64,000 nucleotides of DNA from Candidatus Methanophagaceae archaeon (lineage in GTDB: Archaea; Halobacteriota; Syntropharchaeia; Alkanophagales; Methanospirareceae). The stretch lies in NCBI GenBank assembly GCA_003194435.1, contig PQXC01000010.1, positions 17,618 through 81,617 of the forward strand. Direction: 5' to 3'. Below the pieces are notes generated by a model. The model was given only the letters and a program-made list of their open reading frames with translations, did no database searches and was not told the DNA's origin. Position numbers and translations under genes: made by a program. This document shows, one piece after another, positions 52,993-61,139 of this stretch; position 1 is the stretch's first letter; each line of letters opens with the position of its first letter.

Positions 52993-53661
52993 ATGGAAGT
53001 AAAGATAGAGTATCGCGGGGATAACGAAGTGAGGTTCGTAGTATCAGGTGTGAAGGTTCGTTTTGTTAACTCACTGAGACGTGCGATGATTGCGGAAGTG
53101 CCGAAGCTTGCCATTGATGAGGTGAAGATATACGAGAATACCTCTTTGCTGTACGATGAGCAATTAGCGCTCCGGCTGGGTTTAATACCTCTGAAGGTGC
53201 GTAATATCAGTGATTACAGTGAAGAAGATAAGGTAACACTGACATTGAAGGCAGAGAGTCCAGAGCGGGCAGGATATACAATGGTATATTCGAGAGAACT
53301 CATCTCCTCCGACCCCGGTGTAGAACCTGCATTTGGAAACATACCAATTGTGAAGCTGGTTTCAAAAGAGCGCGAGATTAGTGGTATAAGGACGGTAGCG
53401 CAACAGAAGGTATCTTTTGAAGCTATTGCAAGACTGGGCAGGGGTAAAGAGCATGCGAAGTGGCAGCCTGTGACCATCTGCACCTTCAAGGAACTGTCAC
53501 AGCCCAACGAGCAACAGAAGTCTTTCCTCTTCACCGTCGAGAGCGATGGCGCTTTACCTGTGGATGATATTGTGGTAGAGGCGGCGAGGATACTCCGAGA
53601 TAAGTTTGAGTGGCTGGTGAATGAGTTAAGGTTAAAGGCACAGGCACAGGCACAGTCATAG
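52993..53661 (+). CDS. rpo3: DNA-directed RNA polymerase subunit D (Rpo3)
   Basis: Rpo3 is the alpha-like assembly subunit of archaeal RNA polymerase. The N-terminal dimerisation region has GVKVRFVNSLRRAMIAEVPK near residue 19, followed by DEVKIYENTSLLYDEQLALR. Only one cysteine (TICTF) is present, so the [4Fe-4S] domain found in some archaeal D subunits is absent. Length is 222. The C-terminal tail KAQAQAQS is encoded by a GGCACAGGCACA repeat that continues past the stop. Confidence 0.95.
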   Translation: MEVKIEYRGDNEVRFVVSGVKVRFVNSLRRAMIAEVPKLAIDEVKIYENTSLLYDEQLALRLGLIPLKVRNISDYSEEDKVTLTLKAESPERAGYTMVYSRELISSDPGVEPAFGNIPIVKLVSKEREISGIRTVAQQKVSFEAIARLGRGKEHAKWQPVTICTFKELSQPNEQQKSFLFTVESDGALPVDDIVVEAARILRDKFEWLVNELRLKAQAQAQS

Positions 53662-53710
53662 TCATAGTATCAGTAACAGAGAGTAACAGTAACGGGAGTA
53701 GGAGTGGGAA

Positions 53711-54367
53711 TTGAAGGCGATTGTTCCGTTCAAGAAGGAAGGCGCAAAATCGAGATTGAGCAGGCTATTAACCAGGGTAGAACGAGAGGAGCTTGCATTG
53801 AGAATGCTGAATGATGTACTGGTGGCATTGTCAAGGTCTGAAGTGGACGAGGTGGAGATATTAACGACAGGAGATGCAGACGAGTTAATGGAGGAACAGG
53901 AACTGAAGAAGGCGGTAACAGAGGTGAGAAGTGATAGCAGGGGGCTGAATGAGGCATTGAACGCGGCGATAGCAGAGCAGGAGCAGCCGGTATTGATTTT
54001 GATGGCTGATATCCCGCTGGTAACACCAGAGAGCATAAATAAGATGATAGAACGAACTGAGGATGTGGTGGTAGCGCCGGGCAGGAAAGGTGGTACAAAT
54101 GCACTATTACTTCGTAAACCCTCGTTATTCTCCGTATCTTATTATGGAATCAGCTGCATTGAGCATCTGAACATAGCGCGGATGTGTAATCTAACCTATG
54201 GAATTCATGATTCCTTCTTCATGAGTATTGATATAGACGAAGTGGATGACCTGACGGAGTTGCTAATTCACGGTCTGGGTTCTTATTCGGCTTTATATCT
54301 GGATGAGATTGGAGTCCATCTACATGCTAATAAGGGCTCAGAGGTACATGCGGAAGTGGTGAGGTAA
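53711..54367 (+). CDS. cofC: 2-phospho-L-lactate guanylyltransferase (F420 biosynthesis)
   Basis: CofC activates 2-phospholactate (or phosphoenolpyruvate) with GTP for coenzyme F420 assembly. The 218-residue nucleotidyltransferase starts MKAIVPFKKEGAKSRLSRLL and has ALNAAIAEQEQPVLILMADI, the nucleotide-binding and metal region, near residue 88, followed by PLVTPESI and VVVAPGRKGGTNALLLRKP. The start is TTG. In most archaea rpl18e, rpl13 and rps9 follow Rpo3, so cofC here breaks the usual cluster. It converges with ilvE. Confidence 0.9.
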   Translation: MKAIVPFKKEGAKSRLSRLLTRVEREELALRMLNDVLVALSRSEVDEVEILTTGDADELMEEQELKKAVTEVRSDSRGLNEALNAAIAEQEQPVLILMADIPLVTPESINKMIERTEDVVVAPGRKGGTNALLLRKPSLFSVSYYGISCIEHLNIARMCNLTYGIHDSFFMSIDIDEVDDLTELLIHGLGSYSALYLDEIGVHLHANKGSEVHAEVVR

Positions 54368-54374
54368 TATTATA

Positions 54375-55310
54375 CTACACAGGCTCGAGCCAGCTCATAT
54401 ATCGCTCCTCCCTGGCATTCACCACATCAAAGAACTTACGCTGTATCTCCTCCGTTATCTTCCCCCTCTTGCCTTCTCCTATCTTCACACCGTCTATCTC
54501 TCTTATTGCCGATACCTCCGCTGCTGTACCGGTGAAGAAAGCTTCGTCAGCATTCAGCAGTTCCTCCTTCTTCACTCGCTTCTCCAATACCTCATAGCCC
54601 ATATCGCGGGCAAGTTCAATCACGGAAGCGCGGGTAATACCGGGCAGGATGGAAGATTCAATTGCAGGCGTATAAATCAAGCCGTCTTTTACTCCAAATA
54701 TGTTCTCTCCCGGTCCCTCTGCCACATAGCCGTGATTATCAAGCATTATCGCCTCGTCGAACCCGCGCTCCTTCGCATCCAGCACAGCGAGCAATGAATT
54801 CAGATAATGCCCGGTCGCCTTCGCTGTCACCGGTAATGTATTGGGGTCTATTCTGCGCCATGAAGAGAAAGTGCATCTTATACCCTTCTCCAGTGCCTCC
54901 TCACCAAGGTAAGTACCCCAGCGCCATACCGCGATTGCACAGTCAACGGGGCAGCCTTCTGGATTCACACCCAGGTGGTGGAAGCCATAGAATGCGATAG
55001 GTCTTATATAGCACGCATCCAGTTCGTTTATTCTAATGGTATCCTTTATTGCATTCTTCAGTTCTTCCTTCGTGTAGGGGATTGTCATCTTATACAGTTC
55101 CGCAGACCGATACAATCGTGCAATATGGTCATCCAACCTGAAGATGAACGAGCCTTTATCCGTTGCGTAACATCTTATACCCTCGAAGACTCCTGTCCCG
55201 TAATGGAGACCGTGTGCGAGCACATGCACCTTCGCATCTTTCCAGTCCAGAAACCTGCCATTATACCATATCTTACCACGCTCTGGTAGCCCCTCAACCA
55301 TTTCTATCAC
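54375..55310 (-). CDS. ilvE: Branched-chain amino acid aminotransferase
   Basis: IlvE carries out the last step of valine, leucine and isoleucine synthesis. The 311-residue fold-type IV PLP enzyme shows GLHYGTGVFEGIRCYATDKG near residue 36, TAKATGHYLNSLLAVLDAKE with the PLP lysine near 163, EAIMLDNHGYVAEGPGENIF near 185 and ILPGITRASVIELARDMGY near 220. The enzyme ends with FDVVNAREERYMSWLEPV. It is on the minus strand, 8 bases from cofC's stop. Confidence 0.94.
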   Translation of the reverse strand: MIEMVEGLPERGKIWYNGRFLDWKDAKVHVLAHGLHYGTGVFEGIRCYATDKGSFIFRLDDHIARLYRSAELYKMTIPYTKEELKNAIKDTIRINELDACYIRPIAFYGFHHLGVNPEGCPVDCAIAVWRWGTYLGEEALEKGIRCTFSSWRRIDPNTLPVTAKATGHYLNSLLAVLDAKERGFDEAIMLDNHGYVAEGPGENIFGVKDGLIYTPAIESSILPGITRASVIELARDMGYEVLEKRVKKEELLNADEAFFTGTAAEVSAIREIDGVKIGEGKRGKITEEIQRKFFDVVNAREERYMSWLEPV

Positions 55311-55354
55311 TATAAAAGATATGATAACCTAAATAAACATTCCATCTATTCACA

Positions 55355-55621
55355 CTAAGAGAGAGGATTTACACGCATAGCGGCGAGGTAAGAGATGAGC
55401 AAAGCGAAGAAGAAACCGAGAAATGATAGAAAGAGTGAGAGTAAAAAGCATAACAGCTTACTATAGCCCTGTGACCTGGCGAGTATGAAACCGAGGAATA
55501 AACCCGCAATAGTGAGTCCGGAAATAAGTAAAGCGTAAGGGAGTGCTCGTAAAAGCATATTCTCCCTTAACCTCTTACGCAGTTCCCACATATCTGTTTT
55601 TATATTCGTGTTCTGCTTCAC
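55355..55621 (-). CDS. Small two-helix membrane protein downstream of atpK
   Basis: The 88-residue protein has a basic N-terminus (WELRKRLRENMLLR) and two transmembrane helices (ALLISGLTIAGLFLGFILA, and CFLLSLFLSFLGFFFALL) joined by a short SQGYSK loop. Its ATG overlaps the atpK stop (ATGA), so it is co-translated with the proton-ring subunit. The layout of charged N-terminus, glycine-rich helix, loop and second helix resembles bacterial AtpI/AtpZ assembly factors, but I see no decisive motif. Family unknown. Confidence 0.65.
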   Translation of the reverse strand: MKQNTNIKTDMWELRKRLRENMLLRALPYALLISGLTIAGLFLGFILARSQGYSKLLCFLLSLFLSFLGFFFALLISYLAAMRVNPLS

Positions 55622-55944
55622 GGTATCTTCATCAAGAGCATGAATGCGACCAGGAGCCCGTATATAGCTACTGCTTCCGCAAGTGCGACAAATATCAGCA
55701 CTCGACCAAACACTTCAGGCTTCTCCGCCGTTGCTCCGGTTGCAGCAGTTCCCGTAGCTGATATTGCAATACCCGAGCCAATAGCAGCACCAGCCATTGA
55801 CAGACCTGCCGCTATCGCTATCCAGCTGGCATCGGTAACAGCACCGGCACCTTCCGCTCCAGCTTCCGCATTCTGCGCTGATGCAATTCCCGCTACTGCA
55901 GCGAGAATGAGCAATGTAAATGCAAACGTGTATTTCATTCTCAT
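55618..55944 (-). CDS. atpK: A-type ATP synthase subunit K (proteolipid ring)
   Basis: Subunit K forms the ion-translocating c ring. After a signal-peptide-like N-terminus (FAFTLLILAAVAGIASAQ) and an alanine-rich spacer come two helices, WIAIAAGLSMAGAAIGSGIA and VALAEAVAIYGLLVAFMLLM. The carboxylate is the Glu in ALAEAVAIY. No obvious glutamine/serine partner marks Na+ specificity in the first helix, so H+ or Na+ is undecided. Length is 108 because of the leader. It is separated by over 40 kb from the atpH-E-F cluster. Confidence 0.93.
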   Translation of the reverse strand: MRMKYTFAFTLLILAAVAGIASAQNAEAGAEGAGAVTDASWIAIAAGLSMAGAAIGSGIAISATGTAATGATAEKPEVFGRVLIFVALAEAVAIYGLLVAFMLLMKIP

Positions 55945-55994
55945 CTCTTCTCTTTACCTCCTATTCCATTTCACTACAAAAGAGAGAGAGTAAG

Positions 55995-56007
55995 TAATAT
56001 ATAAAAG
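55995..56007. promoter_or_regulatory. Shared TATA region between atpK and the GbsR-like regulator
   Basis: TAATATATAAAAG lies in the 107-base gap between the divergent genes. Read on the minus strand it places transcription start near 55975, about 30 bases before the atpK ATG, with GGAGGT (complement of 55957-55962) in between. Read on plus it places a start near 56026. Confidence 0.45.
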
Positions 56008-56051
56008 TAATGGTTTTTTCATCATGTGGGTTTTTAAGAAAGACATTGTAT

Positions 56052-56528
56052 ATGAGATATATGATAGATATGATAGATGAGGGAGAACAGGAACACACCG
56101 AGATTGATATACCGTCGCTTGAGCGAGCAGTGAGGCGTGTGAAGGCGATGATGGTGAACTGGGGCTTTGGAGAGGGTTGCAGTATGATATATGCGGTTCT
56201 TGTCGTTTCTCATAAGCCATTGTCCGCGGAGGAGATAGGAAAAAGAACCAACTATGCTTATTCTTCCACCATCAATTATCTCAATACACTCATACAAATG
56301 GGTCTGGTGGAGCGAGTGAGGAGTTTAAGGAAGAACTTCTATGTGGCAAATGTGAACTTTGTGGCATTGATAAAGGCGGAGCTGGGGAAGGTGAAGAGCT
56401 ATCTCAGCCAGCTTGGTAGTGACTTAGAGGGGATAAAAGAGCTTGAGCAACTCAGTGAGAAGGTAGAGAATGCAATTGCCTATCTGAAGCGTGTAGAGGC
56501 TGCGGATAAGCATAAATGGGATGGGTGA
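56052..56528 (+). CDS. MarR/GbsR-type winged-helix regulator
   Basis: A winged-helix core is visible: IYAVLVVSHKPLSAEEIGKR then NYAYSSTINYLNTLIQMGLV (recognition helix) and the wing RVRSLRKNFYVANV, followed by a helical dimerisation tail (ELEQLSEKVENAIAYLKRVE). This resembles GbsR/TrmB-like regulators. I chose ATG 56052 (MRYMIDM); ATG 56010 would extend it into the promoter region, and 56061 or 56070 are also possible. It overlaps the B12-type radical SAM gene by 8 bases and probably regulates it or the divergent atpK pair (inference). Confidence 0.7.
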   Translation: MRYMIDMIDEGEQEHTEIDIPSLERAVRRVKAMMVNWGFGEGCSMIYAVLVVSHKPLSAEEIGKRTNYAYSSTINYLNTLIQMGLVERVRSLRKNFYVANVNFVALIKAELGKVKSYLSQLGSDLEGIKELEQLSEKVENAIAYLKRVEAADKHKWDG

Positions 56529-58113
56529 AGAATATAAAATGAGCCGTTTTTGTATGAGCCCTAAGAGCCCTAAGATTATACTCACTGCTGATGAGACGAT
56601 GATGAGCAAGTACCGGTGGGGGATATTTGTAGGCTTCTCCACCTGCATGCCGCGCGGTATTCTACCTGATTGGTTCTATTTCAGTGTATGGGCACCGCCG
56701 GTACCACGAGAGAATGGGCGAGCTTTGTATGCAGATTTCGGGCTGAGGATCATGGAAGCATCACTGGCGAATGTATTTGGTGCTGATGAAGTTGCAGTAG
56801 TTCACCCGCGGGATTTGAAGCGCGTTGCAGGTGACAGAACAGAGATTATAGGCATTGGCGGACATGATTTTCTGGGTATCAATCCCCCGACCTCTGAGTT
56901 CGTTGACATGTTAGATACAGGACCCCCATACAACCGGGTGAAGTTCTTTGAGTTGTTACGTAACCCTGTGATGAGAGAGAAGATAGTTGTGATAGGTGGT
57001 AAAGCGGCATGGCAATTGGCGGATGAAGAGATCATGGACAGACTGAACATAGATTATGTGCATCTTGGAGAGGGCGAAATTAGCGTGCCTGAGATGTTCA
57101 AGGCGATACTGGAAGGTGAGAAGCTGCCGAGGATAATAAAAGGTAAAGAGCCCGACCCGGATGAGATTCCCAATATCCTCGGTGCTACTATTCATGGATT
57201 GGTGGAGATAGGCAGGGGTTGTGGTAGGGGCTGTGCATTCTGCACGCCGAACATGCAACGGTTACGATACCAGTCCATAGCGCACATAGTGCGGGATGTG
57301 GAGACGAATATAAAAGCGGGTCAGCGTGCTATCTGCCTCCATTCCGAGGATGTGCTCAGGTATGGTGCTAAGGGTATACCGCCAAACGAAGAGCGTGTGC
57401 TGGAGCTGTTCAGGCGTGTGGCATCGGTGGATGGGATAAAGGATATAGGAACGAGCCATATAGCTCTTGCCACGGCGTATCATAATCCCCGTCTTGTTGA
57501 AGCAGTAGCAGAGCTGTGCTATTCAAAAGTGGAGGATATGAACTGGCTGGGTGCTCAGACGGGGATAGAGACGGGTAGTGAGAGACTGATAGCGAAACAC
57601 ATGAGGGGTAAAGCGCTACCATCACCGGCGGAGCGATGGCGGGAGATTGTGCTCCAGGCATTTGGTATCCTTGATGATAACAACTGGATTTGTGCAGCGA
57701 CACTGATAAATGGACTCCCGGGTGAGACCACGGATGATGTCATCAAGAGCATAGAACTGGTAGAGGACTTGAAAAAGACCTCAACACTATCGCTTATGGT
57801 GCCGATGAACTTTGTATCAATGCGTGGTTCTGCACTGGACACTGAGGAATCGTTCAACATGAGGAAGATGACGCGTGAGCACTGGCAACTGATGGGTGAA
57901 TGTATAGACCACGACCTGAGGGTGGTGCCACGACTGCTAAGAATGTACAGGAATAGCAAAGGTATAAAGAGCTGGTTACTCAGTTTCGCAGCCACGAGAA
58001 TGGCAAATGCGTTGCAGAAGTATGTGAATAAGATGAAGCGAGGTGAGCCACCGACAGAGCGCCACGAGATAAGTAAATGGCTCAATCCCGATATACCGGA
58101 CCTCAGGGCTTAG
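56521..58113 (+). CDS. Radical SAM protein with N-terminal B12-binding-like domain
   Basis: The 530-residue protein has a cobalamin-type N-terminal region (ADFGLRIMEASLANVFGADE, then IVVIGGKAAWQLADEEIM and VHLGEGEISVPEMFKAILEG) and a radical SAM motif CGRGCAFCTP near residue 238 (CxxxCxxC form), followed by GLVEIGRG upstream and AQTGIETGSERLIAKHMRGK near 345. The C-terminal part is helical. The family includes methylases and enzymes of tetrapyrrole or lipid chemistry; the substrate is unknown. It overlaps the preceding regulator gene. Confidence 0.85.
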   Translation: MGEEYKMSRFCMSPKSPKIILTADETMMSKYRWGIFVGFSTCMPRGILPDWFYFSVWAPPVPRENGRALYADFGLRIMEASLANVFGADEVAVVHPRDLKRVAGDRTEIIGIGGHDFLGINPPTSEFVDMLDTGPPYNRVKFFELLRNPVMREKIVVIGGKAAWQLADEEIMDRLNIDYVHLGEGEISVPEMFKAILEGEKLPRIIKGKEPDPDEIPNILGATIHGLVEIGRGCGRGCAFCTPNMQRLRYQSIAHIVRDVETNIKAGQRAICLHSEDVLRYGAKGIPPNEERVLELFRRVASVDGIKDIGTSHIALATAYHNPRLVEAVAELCYSKVEDMNWLGAQTGIETGSERLIAKHMRGKALPSPAERWREIVLQAFGILDDNNWICAATLINGLPGETTDDVIKSIELVEDLKKTSTLSLMVPMNFVSMRGSALDTEESFNMRKMTREHWQLMGECIDHDLRVVPRLLRMYRNSKGIKSWLLSFAATRMANALQKYVNKMKRGEPPTERHEISKWLNPDIPDLRA

Positions 58114-58243
58114 AGCTTGGAATAACATCAATTGTTGCATCTTTTTATCCCGCAGACAAAAAAGACTTCCGCTTAAACCCTTACAGGTTTTTCGGAACTC
58201 AGCATCGCTGTCGGGCTAATACGGATCCCATTCCTGCACCGCT

Positions 58244-58533
58244 TTATATTCTGGGAACTTCCCGTATGGATACTTCTTGAACGTTTCCGGGTTTAATTTC
58301 TTCTTTGAGGAAAAGCCCAATTATCTCGCCTCTTTCTGTTGATATTTCTGAGCCGACTATCACCTTAAAATCTTCGGTTTCATAGTTCTTCGCTTTAATC
58401 CGCCTATTATCGTATTGTGGTCGGTAATTGCGACTCCGTTCAGTCCCCTTTTTGCTGCGATCTTTACAATCTTCTCAGGATCAAGAACGCCATCAGATGA
58501 GTATTTCAAGTGGATGTGGAGGTCGTATTTCAT
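58244..58533 (-). pseudogene. PHP-domain phosphoesterase gene, frameshifted and truncated
   Basis: From ATG 58533 on the minus strand the frame starts MKYDLHIHLKYSSDGVLDPE and continues to AITDHNTIIGG, the PHP metal-binding start. A frameshift near 58400 then moves the reading to NYETEDFKVIVGSEISTERG and EIIGLFLKEEI, which continue the PHP fold, before a stop at 58244. The remaining two thirds are absent. A third frame nearby (KYPYGKFPEYKAVQEWDPY) may be a separate gene fragment. The rest of 58114-58605 has no gene. Confidence 0.7.
58502..58517 (+). repeat. 16-bp direct repeat, left copy (flanks the toxin-antitoxin pair)
   Basis: TATTTCAAGTGGATGT occurs here and again at 59389-59404, 887 bases apart, with the UPF0175/DUF3368 pair between the copies. 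The left copy overlaps the PHP fragment, so the match could also come from a partial duplication. Confidence 0.55.
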
Positions 58534-58605
58534 TTTTGCCTATTTATGAAACAGGCATGTTTTTATTTTATATATATCATGCATATAGAATAATTGGTGA
58601 GAGAG

Positions 58606-58902
58606 ATGAGCGAGCTAACAAAAGAAGGTTTAAAATTGTTGATTCCCTACTATTACAGAAGTGAAGAGGACCTTTTAGAGGAGGCGTTTAGGATTGTTAT
58701 ACGCAACAAACCGAAAATAAGGATTGAACTTGCGTTGGAACTTTATAAGAATAAGAAAGCCTCTTTGGCAAAGTCCGCGGAAATCGCAGGGCTTACAACG
58801 ATTGAGTTCAAAGAGATTCTTGCGGATAGAGGAATAAAAAGGGAAATAGAAGGGGATGAGATACCGGAGATTGACAAGAAAATCAAAGAGGTATTTGGAT
58901 GA
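58606..58902 (+). CDS. UPF0175-family antitoxin-like protein
   Basis: The 98-residue protein has a helical N-terminus (YYYRSEEDLLEEAFRIVIRN) and the UPF0175 helix-turn-helix-like segment KKASLAKSAEIAGLTTIEFK, then ILADRGI. Such proteins are usually the DNA-binding antitoxin of a PIN-domain toxin. ATG 58606 follows a GGTGAGAGAG site; TTG 58594 is upstream. Its stop overlaps the toxin start. Composition is more AT-rich than flanking housekeeping genes, consistent with transfer. Confidence 0.82.
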   Translation: MSELTKEGLKLLIPYYYRSEEDLLEEAFRIVIRNKPKIRIELALELYKNKKASLAKSAEIAGLTTIEFKEILADRGIKREIEGDEIPEIDKKIKEVFG

Positions 58903-59381
58903 TTGTAGTTTCAGACAGCGATATTTTGAGCATGTTCGGGAAGGTTGGTGCGGTTCAGCATCTTAAGCGGCTATTTGAGGAGATTTATATTCCTCCGGCG
59001 GTGTATGAAGAACTCAGGAGAGCAAAAGAGATAGGTTTCGATTTCGTGGATGAGTTGATTGATAACGTCAGGATTATGAATTTAAACGAAGATGAGTATT
59101 CAGAGTTTGTTCGGCTTATGGAGGACGAGGACTACCTTCACAGTGGGGAACTGCAGGGAATAATGTTATGTAAGCATAGAAATGGTGTGCTACTAACAAA
59201 TGATAGAAGGGCAAAGAATTTCTGCAAGAGGAATAACATTGTGTATTTTGATATTAAAGGCGTTTTAAGGGCTTTTTACAAGAAGAACGTTTTGGAGAGG
59301 GGAGAAATCAGAGATTTGGTTGAAGCGATTGAAGAGAAGGATAACACGAGAATAAAGGGTTTTGAGGCGGTGTTTGAGTAA
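58899..59381 (+). CDS. DUF3368 PIN-domain toxin-like RNase
   Basis: The 160-residue PIN-like protein has the first acidic residues in VVSDSDILSMFGKVG, the second in YIPPAVYEELRRA, the third in HSGELQGIMLC near residue 87 and VLLTNDRRAKNFCKRNN near 105. PIN toxins cleave RNA, commonly tRNA or rRNA. The four acidic positions expected for Mg2+ binding appear present (D6, E38, E88, D106), so it may be active. The gene overlaps the antitoxin by 4 bases. Confidence 0.85.
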   Translation: MIVVSDSDILSMFGKVGAVQHLKRLFEEIYIPPAVYEELRRAKEIGFDFVDELIDNVRIMNLNEDEYSEFVRLMEDEDYLHSGELQGIMLCKHRNGVLLTNDRRAKNFCKRNNIVYFDIKGVLRAFYKKNVLERGEIRDLVEAIEEKDNTRIKGFEAVFE

Positions 59382-59388
59382 GGGAGGA

Positions 59389-59404
59389 TATTTCAAGTGG
59401 ATGT
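59389..59404 (+). repeat. 16-bp direct repeat, right copy
   Basis: This copy of TATTTCAAGTGGATGT begins 8 bases after the toxin stop. It could mark the right edge of an inserted toxin-antitoxin cassette, or a duplicated PHP fragment. Confidence 0.5.
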
Positions 59405-59454
59405 ATCCAAAGGTATCGAAATCGGAGAAGTATTTGTAAAAATATCTAACGAGT

Positions 59455-59781
59455 TCATCGAAGCGATAATAGAACGGGTTTTAGCGCACCACATATCTGC
59501 GGATGATATGTGAGATAGGAGTGGGCGTGCAACTCCTTCAACTCGCCAGATGCGACTGGTCTTTTTCGCTTCGTCGGATGCTTCCTGTCATTTTCTACGT
59601 CTAAAATGTCATTAATAATGTATTCGCTTCCGGAGAGCATGCAGAAGATGACGAAGGCGGCAATAACGTTGAGCCACATCTGGACATTCAGAAGATTCAT
59701 AGAGAATACGATGCCGACAAATAGAATCAGGTTCTTATACCATTGCTTCGGGCGCATCGAGGTTATGAGGTCTTTTAGCAT
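59455..59781 (-). pseudogene. UbiA-family prenyltransferase, C-terminally truncated
   Basis: The 108 codons give the normal start of a UbiA-type aromatic or lipid prenyltransferase: MRPKQWYKNLILFVGIVFSM, then INDILDVENDRKHPTKRKRP (the NDxxDxxxD prenyl-diphosphate site) and VASGEL. The family has about 280-300 residues with nine transmembrane helices; here the frame leaves the family after residue about 85 and stops. The second DxxD motif is missing, so the product is probably inactive. The relic faces the toxin-antitoxin cassette. Confidence 0.72.
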
Positions 59782-59896
59782 TTTACACCACCTATATTCA
59801 TCAAACGTTGCAATATAAATAGTTGTTGATAAATGTTAAAACCGGAAACGAAGTCCGCCTGGGGTTTTGGCACTGTACTGTTATCACTCTTATCTG

Positions 59897-59906
59897 TTTA
59901 TATAAC
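59897..59906 (+). promoter_or_regulatory. Probable TATA box for the alcohol dehydrogenase gene
   Basis: TTTATATAAC is centred about 24 bases upstream of ATG 59925. That spacing predicts a leaderless mRNA and supports 59925 over the longer frame from 59823. Confidence 0.5.
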
Positions 59907-59924
59907 ATCAACTCGTATATTCTA

Positions 59925-61091
59925 ATGGTGATGGATATCCAGATGTATTATGCGATTCAACTGCCAAAGCGAGTGGTCTTTGGTAGTGGGATAGCGGATA
60001 AGATAGGTGGGGAGGCGAAGTTGCTGGGTGCAAAGAGAGCGCTCATCGTTACTGATGAGACGATGGAGAAGAAGGGTCTGTGTGATAAGGTGGAAAAGCC
60101 ATTGAGAGAGGTATTGGAAGAAGTAGAAGTCTTTGATAAAGTTGAGTCTGAGCCCACACTGGCGATTGCTGATGAGGTTGTAAGAGCTTCAAAGAATAAT
60201 TACGACTTGGTTGTGGGCATAGGTGGAGGAAGCGTGCTGGACATGGCGAAAGTGGCATCAGCAGCCGCAGCCAATCCGGAACAGGAAGCAAGTGCATTCC
60301 TGGGTGCCAACAAGATTAAAAATCCGAGTGTCTCCAAGATTCTAATCCCAACTACTGCGGGTACAGGTTCTGAGGCTACTCCGTTTGCACTGGTGGTTGT
60401 AGAAGGCAAGAAGAAGGCGATAGCGAGTTCTTATAACCTCGCCGATGTCGTATTTATTGATGCCACGTTCACAGCCACGATGCCGCCACGTGTAACGGCT
60501 TTTACGGGCATGGATGCATTGAGCCATGCAATAGAAGCTTTTCTATCGCTTGGTGCGAATCCACTGACCGATTCGTTTGCACTGGAAGCGATGGGGAAGA
60601 TCAGTAATAACTTAGAGGAGGCGTTCTTACACGGTGATAACCTCAATGCCCGTATGGAGATGTCATTAGCCGCGATGCTGGCGGGTATAGCATTTGGTAA
60701 CGCGGGCGTTATCGCGGGACATGCAATAGCCCACGCATTTGGTGCGAGATATAAAGTGCCACACGGCGTTTCCGCTGCACTCACTCTGCCCTACATCATG
60801 GAATATAATGCCAGTGCACCAGCGGTGGGAGCGAGGATGAAGGAGATAGCAACAGCGCTGGTGGGAGAGAAGATAGAATCTGCGGAAGAAGCGGCATCAA
60901 AGGCGATAGCATGTGTGAGAAGCATGATAGAGCGGTTAGAGTTACCAGCCCGATTGTCGGAGCTGAACGTCCCGAAGGAGGACTTATCGAAGCTTGCAGA
61001 GGATGTAGAGAAGGAGAAAGGGTATCTGAAACGTAATCCACGCGAAATGGGGCTTGAAGATGCAATGAAGCTGCTGGAAAGCATGTGGTAA
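59925..61091 (+). CDS. Iron-containing alcohol dehydrogenase
   Basis: This NAD(P)-dependent enzyme of the group III ADH family has about 388 residues. The dinucleotide site is VVGIGGGSVLDMAK and the metal site includes AFTGMDALSHAIEAFLS, DSFALEAM, and GHAIAHAFGARYKVPHGVSA with the iron-binding histidines. The substrate may be an alcohol, butanol-type or 1,3-propanediol-type compound and is not certain. The first 34 residues of a longer frame from 59823 are not family-like. Metal-binding residues look intact. Confidence 0.92.
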   Translation: MVMDIQMYYAIQLPKRVVFGSGIADKIGGEAKLLGAKRALIVTDETMEKKGLCDKVEKPLREVLEEVEVFDKVESEPTLAIADEVVRASKNNYDLVVGIGGGSVLDMAKVASAAAANPEQEASAFLGANKIKNPSVSKILIPTTAGTGSEATPFALVVVEGKKKAIASSYNLADVVFIDATFTATMPPRVTAFTGMDALSHAIEAFLSLGANPLTDSFALEAMGKISNNLEEAFLHGDNLNARMEMSLAAMLAGIAFGNAGVIAGHAIAHAFGARYKVPHGVSAALTLPYIMEYNASAPAVGARMKEIATALVGEKIESAEEAASKAIACVRSMIERLELPARLSELNVPKEDLSKLAEDVEKEKGYLKRNPREMGLEDAMKLLESMW

Positions 61092-61139
61092 TTAAAAACT
61101 AAATACCTGCAAAACAAAATACGAAACACAGATAAGGAG

